From contig JADFUC010000085.1 of NCBI GenBank assembly GCA_019722365.1, forward strand, positions 496,001-560,000: a stretch of DNA of 64,000 bases, in the 5' to 3' direction. Positions 1 through 12,506 of this stretch are shown one piece after another (position 1 is the first letter of the stretch; each line of letters starts with the position of its first letter). Origin of the DNA: Lithospermum erythrorhizon (Eukaryota > Streptophyta > Magnoliopsida > Boraginales > Boraginaceae). The notes under the pieces are model-generated. The model saw only the letters and a list, made by a program, of their open reading frames with translations, was not told the DNA's origin and did not search any database. The translations under genes and the position numbers were made by a program.

Positions 1-8
1 TACCATAA

Positions 9-860
9 TGTAAACTCGATTATTTAATAAACTCTCTAAGATAATATTTTCTTACCCACTGATGTGGTTTTTGTTTGTTTTTTTTGTTTGCAATTATCAT
101 CAACATCAGAGTAGAAACTCCGATAAATTAATACTCGACATTTAATAAACTCTAGAAAATATTTTATTTTTGGTCGGTCCCACTGGGATAAAAGCAAAAT
201 TAATAATTTGTGTTTTTTTTCGTTTTTTTCTAAGTAATTATCAACTACCGTGTAAACTCGATTATTTTATAAACTCTTTAAGATATTATTTTTACCCCAT
301 TCCGACTCAGATAAAAAATGCTAATAAATTAATAATTGGTGTTTTTTTCATTATTTTTACCCACGGTCATATGCCACTATGCTTTTTTGAGTTCCTTTTT
401 AATTTTATTTTTTGTTATAATTATCAACTACAGTAGAAACTCGATAAATTAATACTCGATTATTTAATAAACTCTCTAAGATAATATTTTTGACAAGTCC
501 TAACTCGGGAATAGGGTGCTAAATTAATAATTCATGTTTTTTTTAGTTCATTTTTCTTTTTTTTTTTTCAATTACCAACTACAGTAGATAATATTTTTGG
601 TCGGTCCCAACTAAGGGATAGGGTGCTAATAAATTAATAATTCGTGTTTTTTTTTGTTCTTTTTTCATTTTTTTACGCACTGTCATATGCCACTGTGCTT
701 GTTTTTAGCTCCTTTTTCATTTTTTTTTTGCAATTATCAACTACTGTAGAAACTCGATTATTTAATAAAATCTTTAAGATAATATTTTTGGTCGATCCCG
801 ACTCAGGGATAAAGTGCTAATAAATTAATAATTGGTATTATTTTTCTGCTTATTAAGCTT
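9..860. repeat. Degenerate tandem repeat block, about six units
   Basis: A motif of the form GTAGAAACTCGATTATTTAA followed by TAAACTCTCTAAGATAATAT and a GGTCGGTCCCAACTCAGGG stretch recurs near 9, 112, 251, 432, 584 and 746, separated by T-rich runs and a CATATGCCACT element. Units are about 110-185 bp and have drifted. The block starts at or before the window edge. No coding potential is seen; short frames here are chance. The core resembles a sequence scattered through many dicot genomes, but I cannot name its family. Confidence 0.75.
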
Positions 861-2135
861 TTCAAATTTTTTAAACAAATGACGGGCTAGAAAAGGATTT
901 TTTTAGTGAATGTGTCACAACTTACTCCTATTTTTTTGTTTTTATAAATATAGACTAAGAAAAATTGATTTTATCTCCCTATTTACTATGACGCATTTAA
1001 GAATCAGGATATCACTGTATTTCTTCCTTTTTCAATTTTTGATCAGAACGCTTGACGATATAATACCAAGTGGCGATCAAAATTAATGTCATTTTAATCG
1101 TGCTCTAGTAGTAGCGATTTATGTCATGATGCGACAAAGGTTTTGCAGTAGCATTTGGTCTGGGATTAAATTCTACGTTATATGTACTACTTTTCTGGGG
1201 TCCATAGACCATTGCACACCAGAGGATAAATAGAGACGTGAGGATGCCATAGAAATATAATGTACAGTATATGTGCATGATTGAAGCAAGTAATTTTGAT
1301 CAAAGAAGAACAAGAATAATAAAAAAAAGTAATTTCCTGGTAAGGTACATCAATATTGGTGGTGGGTTGTTGATTTGATGAGGAATGGGAAAATGGTCCG
1401 TAGTAATATTGGGAATGGGTTGTGGAGGGAAAAACTGACATTACTAGACAGATGGAAGAAAGGCCATTATTAGGAGTTAAGAAATAATTTCAAGCTTTAT
1501 TCTTTACAATTTTTTGAAGTTACTTGAAAGACCAAGAGCATTACAGTAATATATCACCTTCAAATAAAAGGAATAGATGCAGTTGATAACTTGATATTAA
1601 AACTTGATATTAAAACTTAGTAATAGAAAGTTGAGACTTGAGAGGATACAAGTCTCATTAATAGTCTAGTTAATAAGGTAGATGTGGAGATGAGTACGAA
1701 GTTTAGAGTACACACATAATGACATTTTCAATAACCTCATGAGGGCATGTTTGACGACTGTTAATTTAAGGAACAAAAGGCCACGAAGCTCGATTTTTCC
1801 TTACCAACATTTTTTCTACGGTACTCTCATATGAAGGCTTCTGTTTAATGCTAAGCATCTCTATTGGATTTGCGCATTACGTTAGTCCTAGGTTTACAAA
1901 GTCCTCATTACACGGAGTTAAGTCTAATGTGATTTACCTCGATCGACTGATTTGTGTGCATTACATTAGTCCGAGGTTTATAAAGTCCGTGATTCGATTT
2001 GAAGTCAAGGGCTATTGGTCCATGTTACAAAAGAATAACAATTTCAATGAAATTATGGGGTTCATTTAGAAATAAAACATTGAACATTCTTGAACTTAAG
2101 ATTTTTGCAAATTGTGGTTAATTTTGGGAATATGT
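861..2135. other. Intergenic, no recognisable gene
   Basis: AT-rich sequence on both strands. The short open frames show no known motif, no splice-linked continuation and no composition that sets them apart from the surroundings. I see nothing to annotate. Confidence 0.6.
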
Positions 2136-2240
2136 AACGAACCGCCCAAGCCGGCCGCATCAAGGCTGGGAGAGGATCGTTAGTAATTCTACATCGTAGC
2201 TCACCGTATACCCTGTGAGAGGAAAACTGACAAGAAAATA
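2136..2240 (+). mobile_element. LTR-start-like fragment
   Basis: The segment begins TGTAACGAACCGCCCAAGCC, close to the TGTAACGACCC start common in plant Ty3/gypsy LTRs, and is more GC-rich than its flanks. No second copy, PBS or PPT was found, so it would be a fragment or the edge of a solo LTR of unknown extent. Confidence 0.3.
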
Positions 2241-2794
2241 TATAACTAGAATACTGCCTAAACAATAATTTAAAGTCTCTAAGACAACATTTATATTAAC
2301 CTCAAAATATATATATAACGTGATCAAAATACACAATACCTCCATCAAAATACTGTATTTCATGACCGAAAAGAAAGACTATTATAATATTTTTTCTCTA
2401 AATGCACCGAATCAGTAATTCTACGATTACACTCCCACTATTGCCGCAAAAGATGGTGCCACACGAACGTCTCCTTCAACTACAAAAATTCTGAGAGGTC
2501 CCTAATAAATGTAAGGAATTCGAAAGTTCAAATTCATATTTATATAACTAACCATAACTAGTCAAACATATATGCATGCGTAAAACATATAGTCTCAACA
2601 ATTTAATAGAATCCATCTCTCAAATAATCCGTAATGTTCAATAATATCCTGGAGCAACCTAATCATGTCAAATAATCAAACGAATAAACTATCACACACA
2701 GCTAATAACATCCAAAAAGATTATCACACAAGCACAACACTTAGATTCTGGCCTTCTATTAGAGCTCTACCCCTCTAATAGAAAAACGATTTCA

Positions 2795-2925
2795 CTCGTT
2801 GTTTCTACTCCAAAGAACGAGGACAAATAATATAAATCAATTACTCGCCGGGCTTCTACTCCAGAAACGAACAAAGTTACTATGTAATCGCTACCCGCTG
2901 CTTCTTACTCCAAAGAACGGAAAAC
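2795..2925 (+). repeat. Degenerate 50-bp tandem motif, three copies
   Basis: The motif TTCTACTCCAAAGAACG occurs near 2803, 2854 and 2903 (as TTCTACTCCAGAAACG and TTCTTACTCCAAAGAACG in the later copies), each followed by an A-rich stretch. Spacing is about 50 bp. Possibly an internal repeat of an old LTR. Confidence 0.5.
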
Positions 2926-4202
2926 AACTTAACATGCAGAAAATTTCAAATTAACCCGAATAGAGTTCAACAACAAATCACCACCCGTATACCGCAATCC
3001 CTTTGATATCACAACTGATTATATCACGCTTAATAAATAACAATACTAACGTCATAAAGTCTCAAAATATCACAAGACATCACATATATAACTCAGTAAA
3101 AACTATACAACTTACATATACACAATATATATGAAAGATTATGTCACATGATATACATACTTACTTAAAACCAAAAGCCAAATATCAACAACTTACTACA
3201 CAAACAACTACTCGATATCAGTACCTAAAAGAATATAAATAATAACAATCACATTTAGGCAGTTTCTTTATTGTGGTACAACATGATTAAATTCTAAATA
3301 AATTACTAATTTCGATTATTTAACAAAAACTTCAATCTTTAATATAATAGTATTTTCTTCATATTTGTATAAATTCTAGTTTTATCGAAAATGAACTACC
3401 CAAAAATTCCAAAAAATAATTATAATAAATCGAAAATTTACTAAATAATATATTAAAATCTGAAATTTATATTTGTAAGTGAAAGTTTCAATATATTTTA
3501 ATTCATTTTGGTTTTAATTAAACAATATTCAAAAATTCGAAATAATTACCTATATATTCAAAAATCAGTTTTATAATTTATATTTATATCAAACTATCAA
3601 GATAGTTTATAAAAATCAAAGCTTTATTCGTTTATAATTAAATTCAAATTATTTCCATTTTAAATCAAAAATCCAAAATAAATAATTTAATAAATAAAAT
3701 ATAACATCCAAAATCAACTTAATATTTTAACTCAATGTTTATGGATGAAAATTATTTTTAATATATCACAAATATTAACTAAACATAAACTAAAATTTAA
3801 AAGAGAGTTAGATAAAATTTATACCTTTATTGAATTTGTTATAATTAAAATCACTTGAATTCTAACTTAGTTGATATAAATGATTGTGGAAGGAAATAGA
3901 TAAAAATTTATATTGAAATAGGGATGAGCTTAGGTGGCAGAGGAGTGGAAAAATAATTTGGATAAATAATTATTGCTTCGCTAGGTGCGTGATTGGACGG
4001 TTTTATGACCAGCGACCGCTTGGATTGCCTGTCACTTATGGAACATATGGACTTTATTCGATCAAGTGATTAAACGATGAAGGTGTCGGTTAGCTACTTG
4101 TTTATCGGGCCTTGTTAATACCGCTACAAGTCCGTTTTTTCTTTCTATCCAAGAATCCGAATGGTAATTACTTAATATTCAAGTAATCTAGCGAAAGGCA
4201 AG
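2926..4202. other. AT-rich intergenic, nothing recognised
   Basis: Very AT-rich, with many short runs of A and T and no open frame worth naming. The last 250 bp are more balanced but also without recognisable coding. Confidence 0.5.
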
Positions 4203-4825
4203 TGTTGGAGTTTTGGTAGGACTCAATTTGTTATGGAAGGCGGCGGATCTTCTCAAGATATCCTTCCATGCTACGTAATCGAAAACTCTTAGAGGATCTA
4301 CACTATATATAATGAGATAAATTAAAGAAGCCATGAGAAAAGACAATTTAATTTTAAAATAGTATCATTTAAATCAATAGTTGCCAAGTTGTTTTGTTTT
4401 AGTGTAGATCGTGTTTGTGTTTAGAAAATTCTCTCATCTTCTAAAATCGATGTAATGACAAGGGATAACGCCTCATAGACAATCAGAGCTTTCATTTGTA
4501 TTTTGAATCTACACTTGGCAGCTGACAAGGAGCAAAGTAATAGGTATCCTGTATCTAATTTTATGTTGAAGGTTAGTTAGTAAGGCCATGAAACGCTGGA
4601 TCATTTGTGTAAGTCCCTTACTTGTAATAATAAACTTCATTTTATAGTGAAAATTTCCTCAAGAACATTCCTGTAGACGTAGGTTTATCCGAATCGGGTT
4701 ATCACTTTCAGTTTCGGCCACATTTCTGTTAGTTGTCAACCGGTATCGACGTTGATCGACAACCGATAAAGATTGCTATGGATAGTTCACTTTTTCGCTT
4801 CTTTGTTACTTAAGGGCGGGAGAAA
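4203..4825 (+). mobile_element. Miniature LTR element remnant: LTR, PBS, PPT
   Basis: A candidate LTR runs from TGTTGGAGTTTTGGTAGG (4203) to CTCA (4475), with a TATATATAATGAG TATA-like stretch near 4304. It is followed at about 4478-4495 by AATCAGAGCTTTCA, matching the usual plant retroelement primer-binding site (TGGTATCAGAGC) in its 3' half. About 320 bp later, near 4808, TTAAGGGCGGGAGAAATTT looks like a polypurine tract. No protein domains lie between, which fits a TRIM-like element. The second LTR is not found; the sequence runs into the gypsy remnant. Confidence 0.45.
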
Positions 4826-5213
4826 TTTAATGCTTTGTTTGTTTAATGGGGAAAATGTGATAAAAAGATCACCTGACGAAAGTGAAATTGATGTCTTAAA
4901 TGGGCCAAAATGCCAAAAGGCCCAATTGCTAATTGAGCTTATTTCAATCTATCCTACTAATAAAAATTTCGTCCTCACAATTTAAATATACTAACGCTAC
5001 TAACCTTCATCAATCGGTGATATGGATATCAACCCCGAAGGTCGCCTTCTCTTCCCAAAGAAATTTCTACGCTTTTGATTACGCCACAATACCTTCACTT
5101 CAATAAATAACCTTTAATGTGATAATATACATTCTCTTTCTGATCTAAGATTTTTACTGGTTGCTCCTCATATGTAAGATCTTCTTTAAGTTCAACCACT
5201 GAGACTTCAAAAT

Positions 5214-5600
5214 GTGAGATTCATCGGAATATACTTAAGTCAAATACATGGAAACATTATGAATTGCCGAGTTCGAAGTAAAGTTATACGATACACCACT
5301 AGTCCAACTTTAGCAATAACTTCATATGGTCCAATATATCATGGCTCAATTTTTCTTTTCCTGGGGCCCCAAACGCTTTCCAGGGAGAAATCCGTAAAAA
5401 CACTTTATCACCAACTTCAAAAACCAAGTTTATCCCGATTTAATTTATCAACATATTTCTTTTGTTCATTCAGGTCAGCCCTCAAATGTTGTTGTATGAG
5501 TTTTATTCTCTCTACATATTTTTCTACTAGCTTAGAACCGTATATTTTCTTATCTCCCAATTTCATAAACAAATTGGAGTTCAACATCTTTCTCCCATAA
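5214..5600 (-). pseudogene. Gypsy integrase C-terminal (GPY/F) remnant
   Basis: On the minus strand the translation gives FLRISPWK followed by a Gly-rich loop, EKLSHD, then GPYEVIAKVG across a frame change. This is the typical post-integrase module of gypsy polyproteins, which normally sits just before the 3' LTR. Stops and frameshifts interrupt it. The long plus-strand frame here is a shadow. Confidence 0.7.
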
Positions 5601-5831
5601 AAAAGTTTTCAAAAGGTGATATTTCGACATCAAGCTACGGAAACTATATTATTGTGGGCAAACTCCGCCTTGCACCATCATCCCACCATCGAAAAATCTA
5701 GCACAAGCACGCAACATATCCTCCAAGTTGTTTGAATAGTTCCTTCTCGACGCCCATCCGATTGGTGGTGAAAAGTACTGTGATTGACCTTGAACCCACG
5801 CTTGAAAACCTTTCCAAACCGTGAAGCGAAT

Positions 5832-6495
5832 CTAGCATCTCATCTCGACAATGGTTACTGGTACTCCATGAAGTCGTACAATCTGATCAACATATAATTT
5901 TTGAAGCATTGTTCGACCATAGGTCGATCTTATTGGAATAAAATGAGCCGACTTCGAAAGCCAATCAACTATCACCCAAATATCATCGTTCCTCTTAAAT
6001 TTTCTTGGTAGTCCGAAAATAAAATCCATGGTAATGTGTTCCCATGTCCACTTAGGAATTGGAAGGGGTTGCAATAACCCTGCTGGATGTCTATGTTCAA
6101 TTTTTACATGTTGACAAGTCAAACACTTAGCTATTTAATTCAAAGAATTTCTCTTTTCATTTTTTGCCACGAATATAAGCTCCTCAAGTCACGATACATC
6201 TTAGTATTACCAGATGCACGCTTATATGAGCATTACGTGGGGGTTTCTTCCTGCACTTCTCTTCAATTCATCGAAAGTAGGTACAAAATATTCTGCCATA
6301 CATTGTAAGAATTCCATCATCTTTGATTGCAAAATCTGATCTGCTCCCATTCTTTACTTCCTCCATTATCTTTTGTAGCTTTTCATCTTTTTGTTGTGAT
6401 TCTAAGATTCGATCAAGAAGAATCGGTCTAACTCTTATTTGTGCCAAAAGATTTCCATTCACTCCAACTCCAAAATTAACACCAATTCTTTTCAA
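5832..6495 (-). pseudogene. Gypsy integrase core remnant
   Basis: The minus strand encodes CQHVKIEHRHPAGLLQPLPI, then W-WEHITMDFIFGLP with the first catalytic Asp of the D-D-E integrase core, and DDIWVIVDWLSKSAHFIPI, all diagnostic of plant gypsy integrases. A second piece (6268-6495), with LLDRILESQQKDEKLQKI, is the linker usually found between RNase H and the integrase zinc finger. The zinc finger between the pieces is broken. Confidence 0.85.
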
Positions 6496-6679
6496 ATATT
6501 AGTTTCTTTTGACCGACATATTTGTAAGGCGTAAAGTTTTACTCAGGCTCAATGCATCAACAATCATATTGCTTTTAATTGATGATATTCACAGAACAAT
6601 CATAATCACTGATAAATTTCATCCATCTCCTTTGCCGTAAATTCAAATCTTTTTCTGTAGGCAGGTATTTTAAGCTCTT

Positions 6680-7500
6680 ATGATCCATAAAAATTTGACA
6701 TGTCACTCCATACAAGTAGTGTCTCCAAATCTTAAGCGCAAAGACAAGAAGTGCAATCCTGCATCATGTGTCGATAATTACGTTCATGGTTCTTCAATTG
6801 TCGTGATGCATAGGCTATCATTCGACCATTCTGCATTAGAACACACCCCAATCTTGATAAGAGGCATCGTTGTAAATGATGTAACCCTCTGAATCTGACG
6901 GAAGAGTTAAACTGGAGCATAAGTTAGCTTTTTCTTTAATAAATTAAAACAATACTCACAATCATCACTCCATACAAATGATACACCCTTCCTAGTCAAT
7001 TGAGTCAATGGTGTAGCAAGAATTGAGGAAACTTTATGAACCGTCTCTTATAATACCCACTAAATCCAAAAAAACTTCTAATTTTGTAACACTAATGCCC
7101 CTAATTCATCATTAAATTTTCTAGTCATTTGAGTGATCAAACACCAATACCTTTCACCAATCACATGTCCCAAAAATTACACTTTTCGGATTATCTTCAT
7201 CCTTAATTTTCAACAGATGGTACCCTGATCTCAGATCAATCTTAGAAAATATACGAGCACCTCTTAACTGGTCAAATAAATCATCAATTCCCCGATGTGT
7301 ATCAATTTCAATAATTACCTTGTTCAAACAAATAGAATCAATACAAAGCCCTCAAAGTTCCATATATTTCTTTTAACAAACAACACAGAGCACCCTAAGG
7401 AGAAATGCTAGGCCTAATGAAACCTTTATTTAGCAATTCTTATAATCGAGTATTCAATTTCTTTAATTTGTGAGGGAGCCATTCGATACGGGCCAGTGTG
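6680..7500 (-). pseudogene. Gypsy reverse transcriptase and RNase H remnant
   Basis: Minus-strand translation near 7200-7310 reads [24 protein letters not shown], the classic RT segment containing the first catalytic Asp (KIDLRSGYH). Nearer 6732-6920 it reads GCVLMQNGRMIAYASRQLKNHERNY, the RNase H start (normally preceded by the catalytic Asp region). Several frameshifts separate the pieces. Confidence 0.85.
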
Positions 7501-7521
7501 AAATTGGAGAAGTATCGGAAA

Positions 7522-8088
7522 TTAAATCGACCTAAATTCAATTTCGCTCGAGGAATACCGGCAATTCTTCAGAAACGCTACGGCATGGGCCTCTACAATA
7601 TAAACATCCTCCAATTTGACTTCAGTTTTCTTCATGTCAAACACATAAGCAAGATAACCAGTACATCCCTTCTTTAAAAGCTTACGCACAAATAATGCTG
7701 AAATAAGGTAGGAAAGAAGTATTTTTCGATCACCAAAGAAATGAATTTCAGGTAACCCTGGACTAGAAATCATGATCTCCTTACAATGGCAATCAATCAT
7801 GGCATGATGTTTTTCCAACCAATCCATACCCAGAATAATATTGAAGTCATTCATTTCAAACGAAAGTAAATCCACATCAAATTTATGATTTTCTATACTT
7901 AAAGGACAATTTCTAAGTTCTTTAGAAATCAAAACAGACTTTCCTACTGGAGTATCAAATACAAGGGGAAAGGAAAGAATTTCGAGATAAAAATACGATG
8001 TAGAAAACTGTGGGAGACAAGGAACATTGCCTGTAATCAAATAAAACTTAACTTCTTTTCCAAATAAAAATAAGTGCAATTGTAACAA
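7522..8088 (-). pseudogene. Gypsy aspartic protease (RVP) remnant
   Basis: A 188-codon minus-strand frame. Its C-terminal two thirds has the pattern DLLSFEMNDFNIILGMDWLEKHHAMIDC, the conserved flank of the plant retropepsin domain, where ILGMDWL is a strong marker. The catalytic DTGA region expected about 80 residues earlier is not recognisable here (the N-terminal part has drifted). Confidence 0.8.
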
Positions 8089-8167
8089 CTTTGGAAGTAA
8101 TTTTTGAGCTTCCTCCCTGTAATTGTGAATATCCGCCCACGTCCAACACCAACACTACCTTGGTCAC

Positions 8168-9353
8168 TTAACTCAAGGCCCCTTTAATTTTCTCTCTCGG
8201 CCTCCAAACTGCCTTTTCACCACGCCCACCCCCAAATCCACCTCGATGATTGTACCGCCTAAAAGTACTAGAACTACTACTAGCACCCCCGAGACTCCGA
8301 GGACAAATGAAAGTAGCAATATGTCTCAAGGCCGACATCGAAAAATAAATAACTTCTCTATAAGGACAATTCTGTATCCTATGATAAACACTACCACATC
8401 GGAAGCATCTACACTTGAGATCCTCCGAACCTAATAGTATCAATTGACCGCTGCACAGATCCTACTGAGCTAAATTGAGAGGTTGCAACATGAGCTTTAA
8501 CTTGACTATGAGAAAATCGACTTTTGTTGTATCGATGTCCTTTGAACCTTACAATTAATCTGCCCACTGCTCCTAGATATATATTGGTTTCCCCTTTTAT
8601 TATCTCTGAGATCATGAAATTCAACCTGTTCTTTTTCTACTCGTAATGTAGCATTTTTCAACTCACTAACAATTGAAAGTTATTAATGATAAATCGAGAT
8701 CGAATATCCAAGCTATTCCATCAATGAATCGTCAATCCTTTCTCTCTGCTCACCGATATGCACAACCGAAGCAACCGACAAAGTTCATTAAACCTTCAGA
8801 TACTCACCAATTGTCCGGCCCACCTTGATTTACCTCAGAAAATTCTCGCCCATAGTTAACACGGTACTGCACAATACTCAAGAATATTTTACAAAACGCC
8901 CCAAGTCAACGAGCCCTGCCCACCGGTAGTTAAAGATGGATAAATGATTTCCTACCGCCACGTGCTTTCTCCAAGAAATCGATAAACTGCAAACTTCCAT
9001 CTCAACTCACCCTCAATACCCATAGGTTCAATAATAGATTCCAAATCTTTTGATAAATTCAAGTAAGCCAATCGAGATTCTCGCCTTTAAAATTTTTAGT
9101 GAATCCTCTTCAAGAAACGATCAAATATCTTTTACCTCAGAATTCGGGCATTTACATAGAGGCGGCGCATCAAATTGGTAGGATTGGCCGCACACTCAGC
9201 CTGCTCAATCGATTTATATTTTCAACCGGGATTTACCTAGCCCTGCTCAACACCTACATTGCCACGCATTTGCTCTTGCTTTTATCTCCGAACAACAACT
9301 CATACATTTCCTTCAACAACTAATCTTACACCTCTTTTCGACTTACGCGGCAT
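8168..9353 (-). pseudogene. Gypsy gag remnant with zinc knuckle
   Basis: The minus strand near 8400 encodes CRCFRCGSVYHRIQNCP, a CCHC zinc knuckle of the nucleocapsid region, followed by a Gly/Arg-rich tail (YNHRGGFGGGRGEK). A likely gag start lies at about 9353 with MPRKSKRG, then decayed sequence. Multiple stops interrupt it. Confidence 0.75.
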
Positions 9354-9493
9354 CTCAACACCCACGGCGAGAAAAGAAAAACAATTCAACTCAAATAAAT
9401 AGACGTACTGAAATGGACCTCAACCAACTACAACTCATAAATCATAAATCTAGGCAGATAACCACACATGATTCCACAAAAATCTTAAACCTA

Positions 9494-9510
9494 GGCTCTC
9501 ATAGAATACG
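9494..9510 (-). other. Degenerate primer-binding site of the gypsy element
   Basis: On the minus strand the sequence reads CTATGAGAGCCTAGGTTT, close to the TGGTATCAGAGCC site used by many plant LTR elements. Its position just upstream of the gag start fits. The 5' LTR that should follow is not recognisable. Confidence 0.4.
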
Positions 9511-9512
9511 TA

Positions 9513-12498
9513 TTATTACTAGCATAGTAAAATTTATGCAATTTGTTCATCCATATCTATAAATTCTTTCTATTTAATTTACCAATTTGACTCATTTTTT
9601 TCATTTTGTGTATTGTTTTGTCAAAATATATTTAAAAAGAGAACGACAATTGTTGAGTTTCAGACATAAGCCACAGATGATTACGTAACACTCTGCAACC
9701 AATCAAGTTATAACACTTGACCGACACAATAAAGCCGAACACTTGCTATTGCTCACAGCTTTGTCTATCAATAAAATTGTCAGTTAACAAAATACTGACA
9801 ACAATCAATTGAAACAATATAATTGGTTGGTTGTTAATTTAAAGAAAATAGTCAAAAACTACATTGAAAATGTAAAAATGTTATTTATTATGCTAAAACA
9901 ACAATTATTTTCAAATAATTTTTTCGGCCAGTTCAGACAATTAAAAAACTGGTAAAGCTTTTAATCATGTGTGAATGTAACCCTGTACTTATTAATAATT
10001 GAGCAATGGGTAGGAATTATTATCCCATGTGCTTAATAATTGAGTGTTGGGGTATGCATGACTGCATTGCCTCATAATCCTCATATCAGTCATATGATTG
10101 GCAGATGGACGACGTTCATACTTTTTCGTGGTAATTTTCACCCGCTCCTTTATTGTTTAAAAGTTGTACCGTACCTTTTTATATTGTTTAATTAGCATCG
10201 CATTTCAGATATTTTAAATTTGCTTGCGAACTCTTCTCATTATTAACTTCCGTCAATAATTTAGAAAATAAAAATATATAATATTACCTTTGACCAACAA
10301 TTACTTTATACTTTATTATTCTTAAAAAAATATTAGTATCGTTTTTATATATTCTTAAAAAATATTTTCATATAATATTATTTAGGGTGTAATTTTTCAG
10401 TAATAATGCTATTATCTCCTGCAATTTATGAATGCCAAACCTTTTAAATTAAGCAAGACTTTGGTGGTGACAAGTGCTTATTATATACTATTTCCAACTC
10501 AATTTAATTGATATTTTTATTTTTTATGTGTCACACTTTGATCATGAATATTATAAAAAATGATAAAAATAATACTATTAAAATATTTCAAAAACCAATC
10601 CAATAATATCAATTTTATATTTATTAAAATAAAAAATGTACGTCAAAGCTTAATACTAAAAGCCAAAATATATTTTACCTGAGGGAGCATACAAAAAAAT
10701 AAAAAATATTATAAAAAAGTTTAAAAGCACGAGAGAGAATATCAATTATGGTAAAATGGTCTAAAACATTATACATTTCAAGCAGAATAATTATCAAGGC
10801 CACCTCAAGTCGCGTAAATGGGAGAGTATGGTATACTTGCCATCAATTTCGATGAAAATTCTGGGAGCATTCGGCGACGACGTGGCAAAGATTTAAAGAA
10901 TACAAGTGATAAGGCTAATTAATTAATATAAGTGTACTCACAAGAACTTTTAAATATGTGGTCGTGATGTAATTTACCCCTACTTTTTCCAAAGCTGTCT
11001 CATCCACATACCACAAATTATTTATACTATTTACAGTTCCACAAATCCAGTTATAGCATATTCACTTTTTGGTGATTCATAATGTAATCACTAATGATAT
11101 ACTCCGTACAAAGAAATGAAATTTCACCGCAACAAATTCACTATATGAACATTCATATTACATGTGCTCAAATTTTAGATTGTATCATATATACTTATAG
11201 ATTAACACAAGCACGTTGAAAAAAGAATTGAAAGTCAGTATTCCTGATTTGAAAATCTTTTATTAAGACAGTTTGGGGCAAACATTGATTCAACTCATTA
11301 TTATACATTCTTCAATCTATCTTTCTAACTTGATAATAATTATTTTGAGTTATGTAAAAATAAAATAGAGATGTTTGTGTAAAATGTAAACTAAGAAGTT
11401 ACATAAATTACAACCAAAACAGAACCAAAGATCTTCAATCATGAACCTCCTTTTTCTTTTCTGACTTTTCTAAGGAATAAAAGTTCATATAACTAAAATA
11501 AAACTAAATACTCCCTCCATCCCATATGTTAATGCATGAAGACTAATTACTAGAGAAATTTGAATTATTCTAAAAGTCTAATCAGTTAAGTAAATAATTA
11601 TTTTGATACTTTTCTTGTGGAATAATTAATTACTACTTGGTAAGTAATTAATGTGACTTTTTTTTAAGATAAAATAATTCTTTTAGATTGATTAGTGAGA
11701 CCTATAAATACCCTCTTCTTGTGTAGTAACTACGTGTGAGATATCACCACCTCAAAGGTGAGCATTAAAATATAATTAATAAGACACTCTCAAAGTTGTT
11801 AAAAATATTCGGTAGGCCAGGACGGTATTTTCTACAAGCTCATGAGAAAACACCAATCGAGATATTGTTTCTAGAGATTTGAGCGTATTAGCACATCAAT
11901 TGCTGTGATGATAGAATAGGTTTTTGAGTCTTGTAACAATTATTCTCGTGGTTATTAGTGGATTTGGTACAGTCGGATTAGCTATCACATTGAAGGTGAA
12001 CCAGATAAAATTATTGTGTTGTTACTAAATTTATACTTTCTCGTTATTATCATGTCTGAATTAGTGTATCAATCAGATAGATCTTGTGTAATTAGTGTAA
12101 TTACTTGATACCACAATTATCCCATCACTTGTGCTAAGCATCATGCTGCCTGTGTATTCTCGAGCGGGATCCGAGCATCACACCATGTACCGCTAATAAC
12201 TACAGTAGATTTTAACACACAAAAAATTGTCCACTTTTTTGACTTTTTCATTTTTTGATAGTCAATGATCGCATTTTTTTTTATATTATAATACTTCGAC
12301 GAAAATATATCAATGGAAAGAATTTTTATTTTTTTATTTTTTATTATTATATTTTTCTTAAAATAATAGTAAACACAAACAAAATATCTACAAATAAAGT
12401 TCAATTATGAAAAGTGAAAAAACTTCAAAGCGGACAATCTTTGCGATATGAGTACTTTTATTTAATAATGTTGTATAAAAAGTTGAATTTGAAGGAAT
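9513..12498. other. AT-rich intergenic, no recognisable gene
   Basis: No coding region on either strand. A CTCCCTCCATCCC string near 11512 resembles the terminus of Stowaway-type miniature elements, but no matching inverted end was found nearby. CTCCGTA near 11101 is similarly isolated. The rest is simple AT-rich DNA. Confidence 0.5.
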
Positions 12499-12506
12499 CT
12501 TACAAG

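Larger units (their letters stand above)
5000..9512 (-). mobile_element. Degraded Ty3/gypsy retrotransposon, antisense
   Basis: Reading right to left: a degenerate primer-binding site (about 9494-9508), gag with a CCHC zinc knuckle, aspartic protease, reverse transcriptase, RNase H, integrase and a GPY/F-type C-terminal domain. The order PR-RT-RH-INT is the Ty3/gypsy order. All frames are broken by stops and frameshifts. No matching pair of LTRs was found on either side, so the ends are lost or diverged. It cannot be autonomous. Confidence 0.85.

Noticed and set aside
170..436. Open frame of 88 codons in the first repeat block
   Set aside because: It runs through the tandem repeat and T-rich stretches; no domain and no codon pattern.
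5214..5600. Plus-strand frame of 128 codons
   Set aside because: It is the shadow of the antisense gypsy C-terminal region, whose minus-strand translation carries the GPYEVI and ISPWK motifs.
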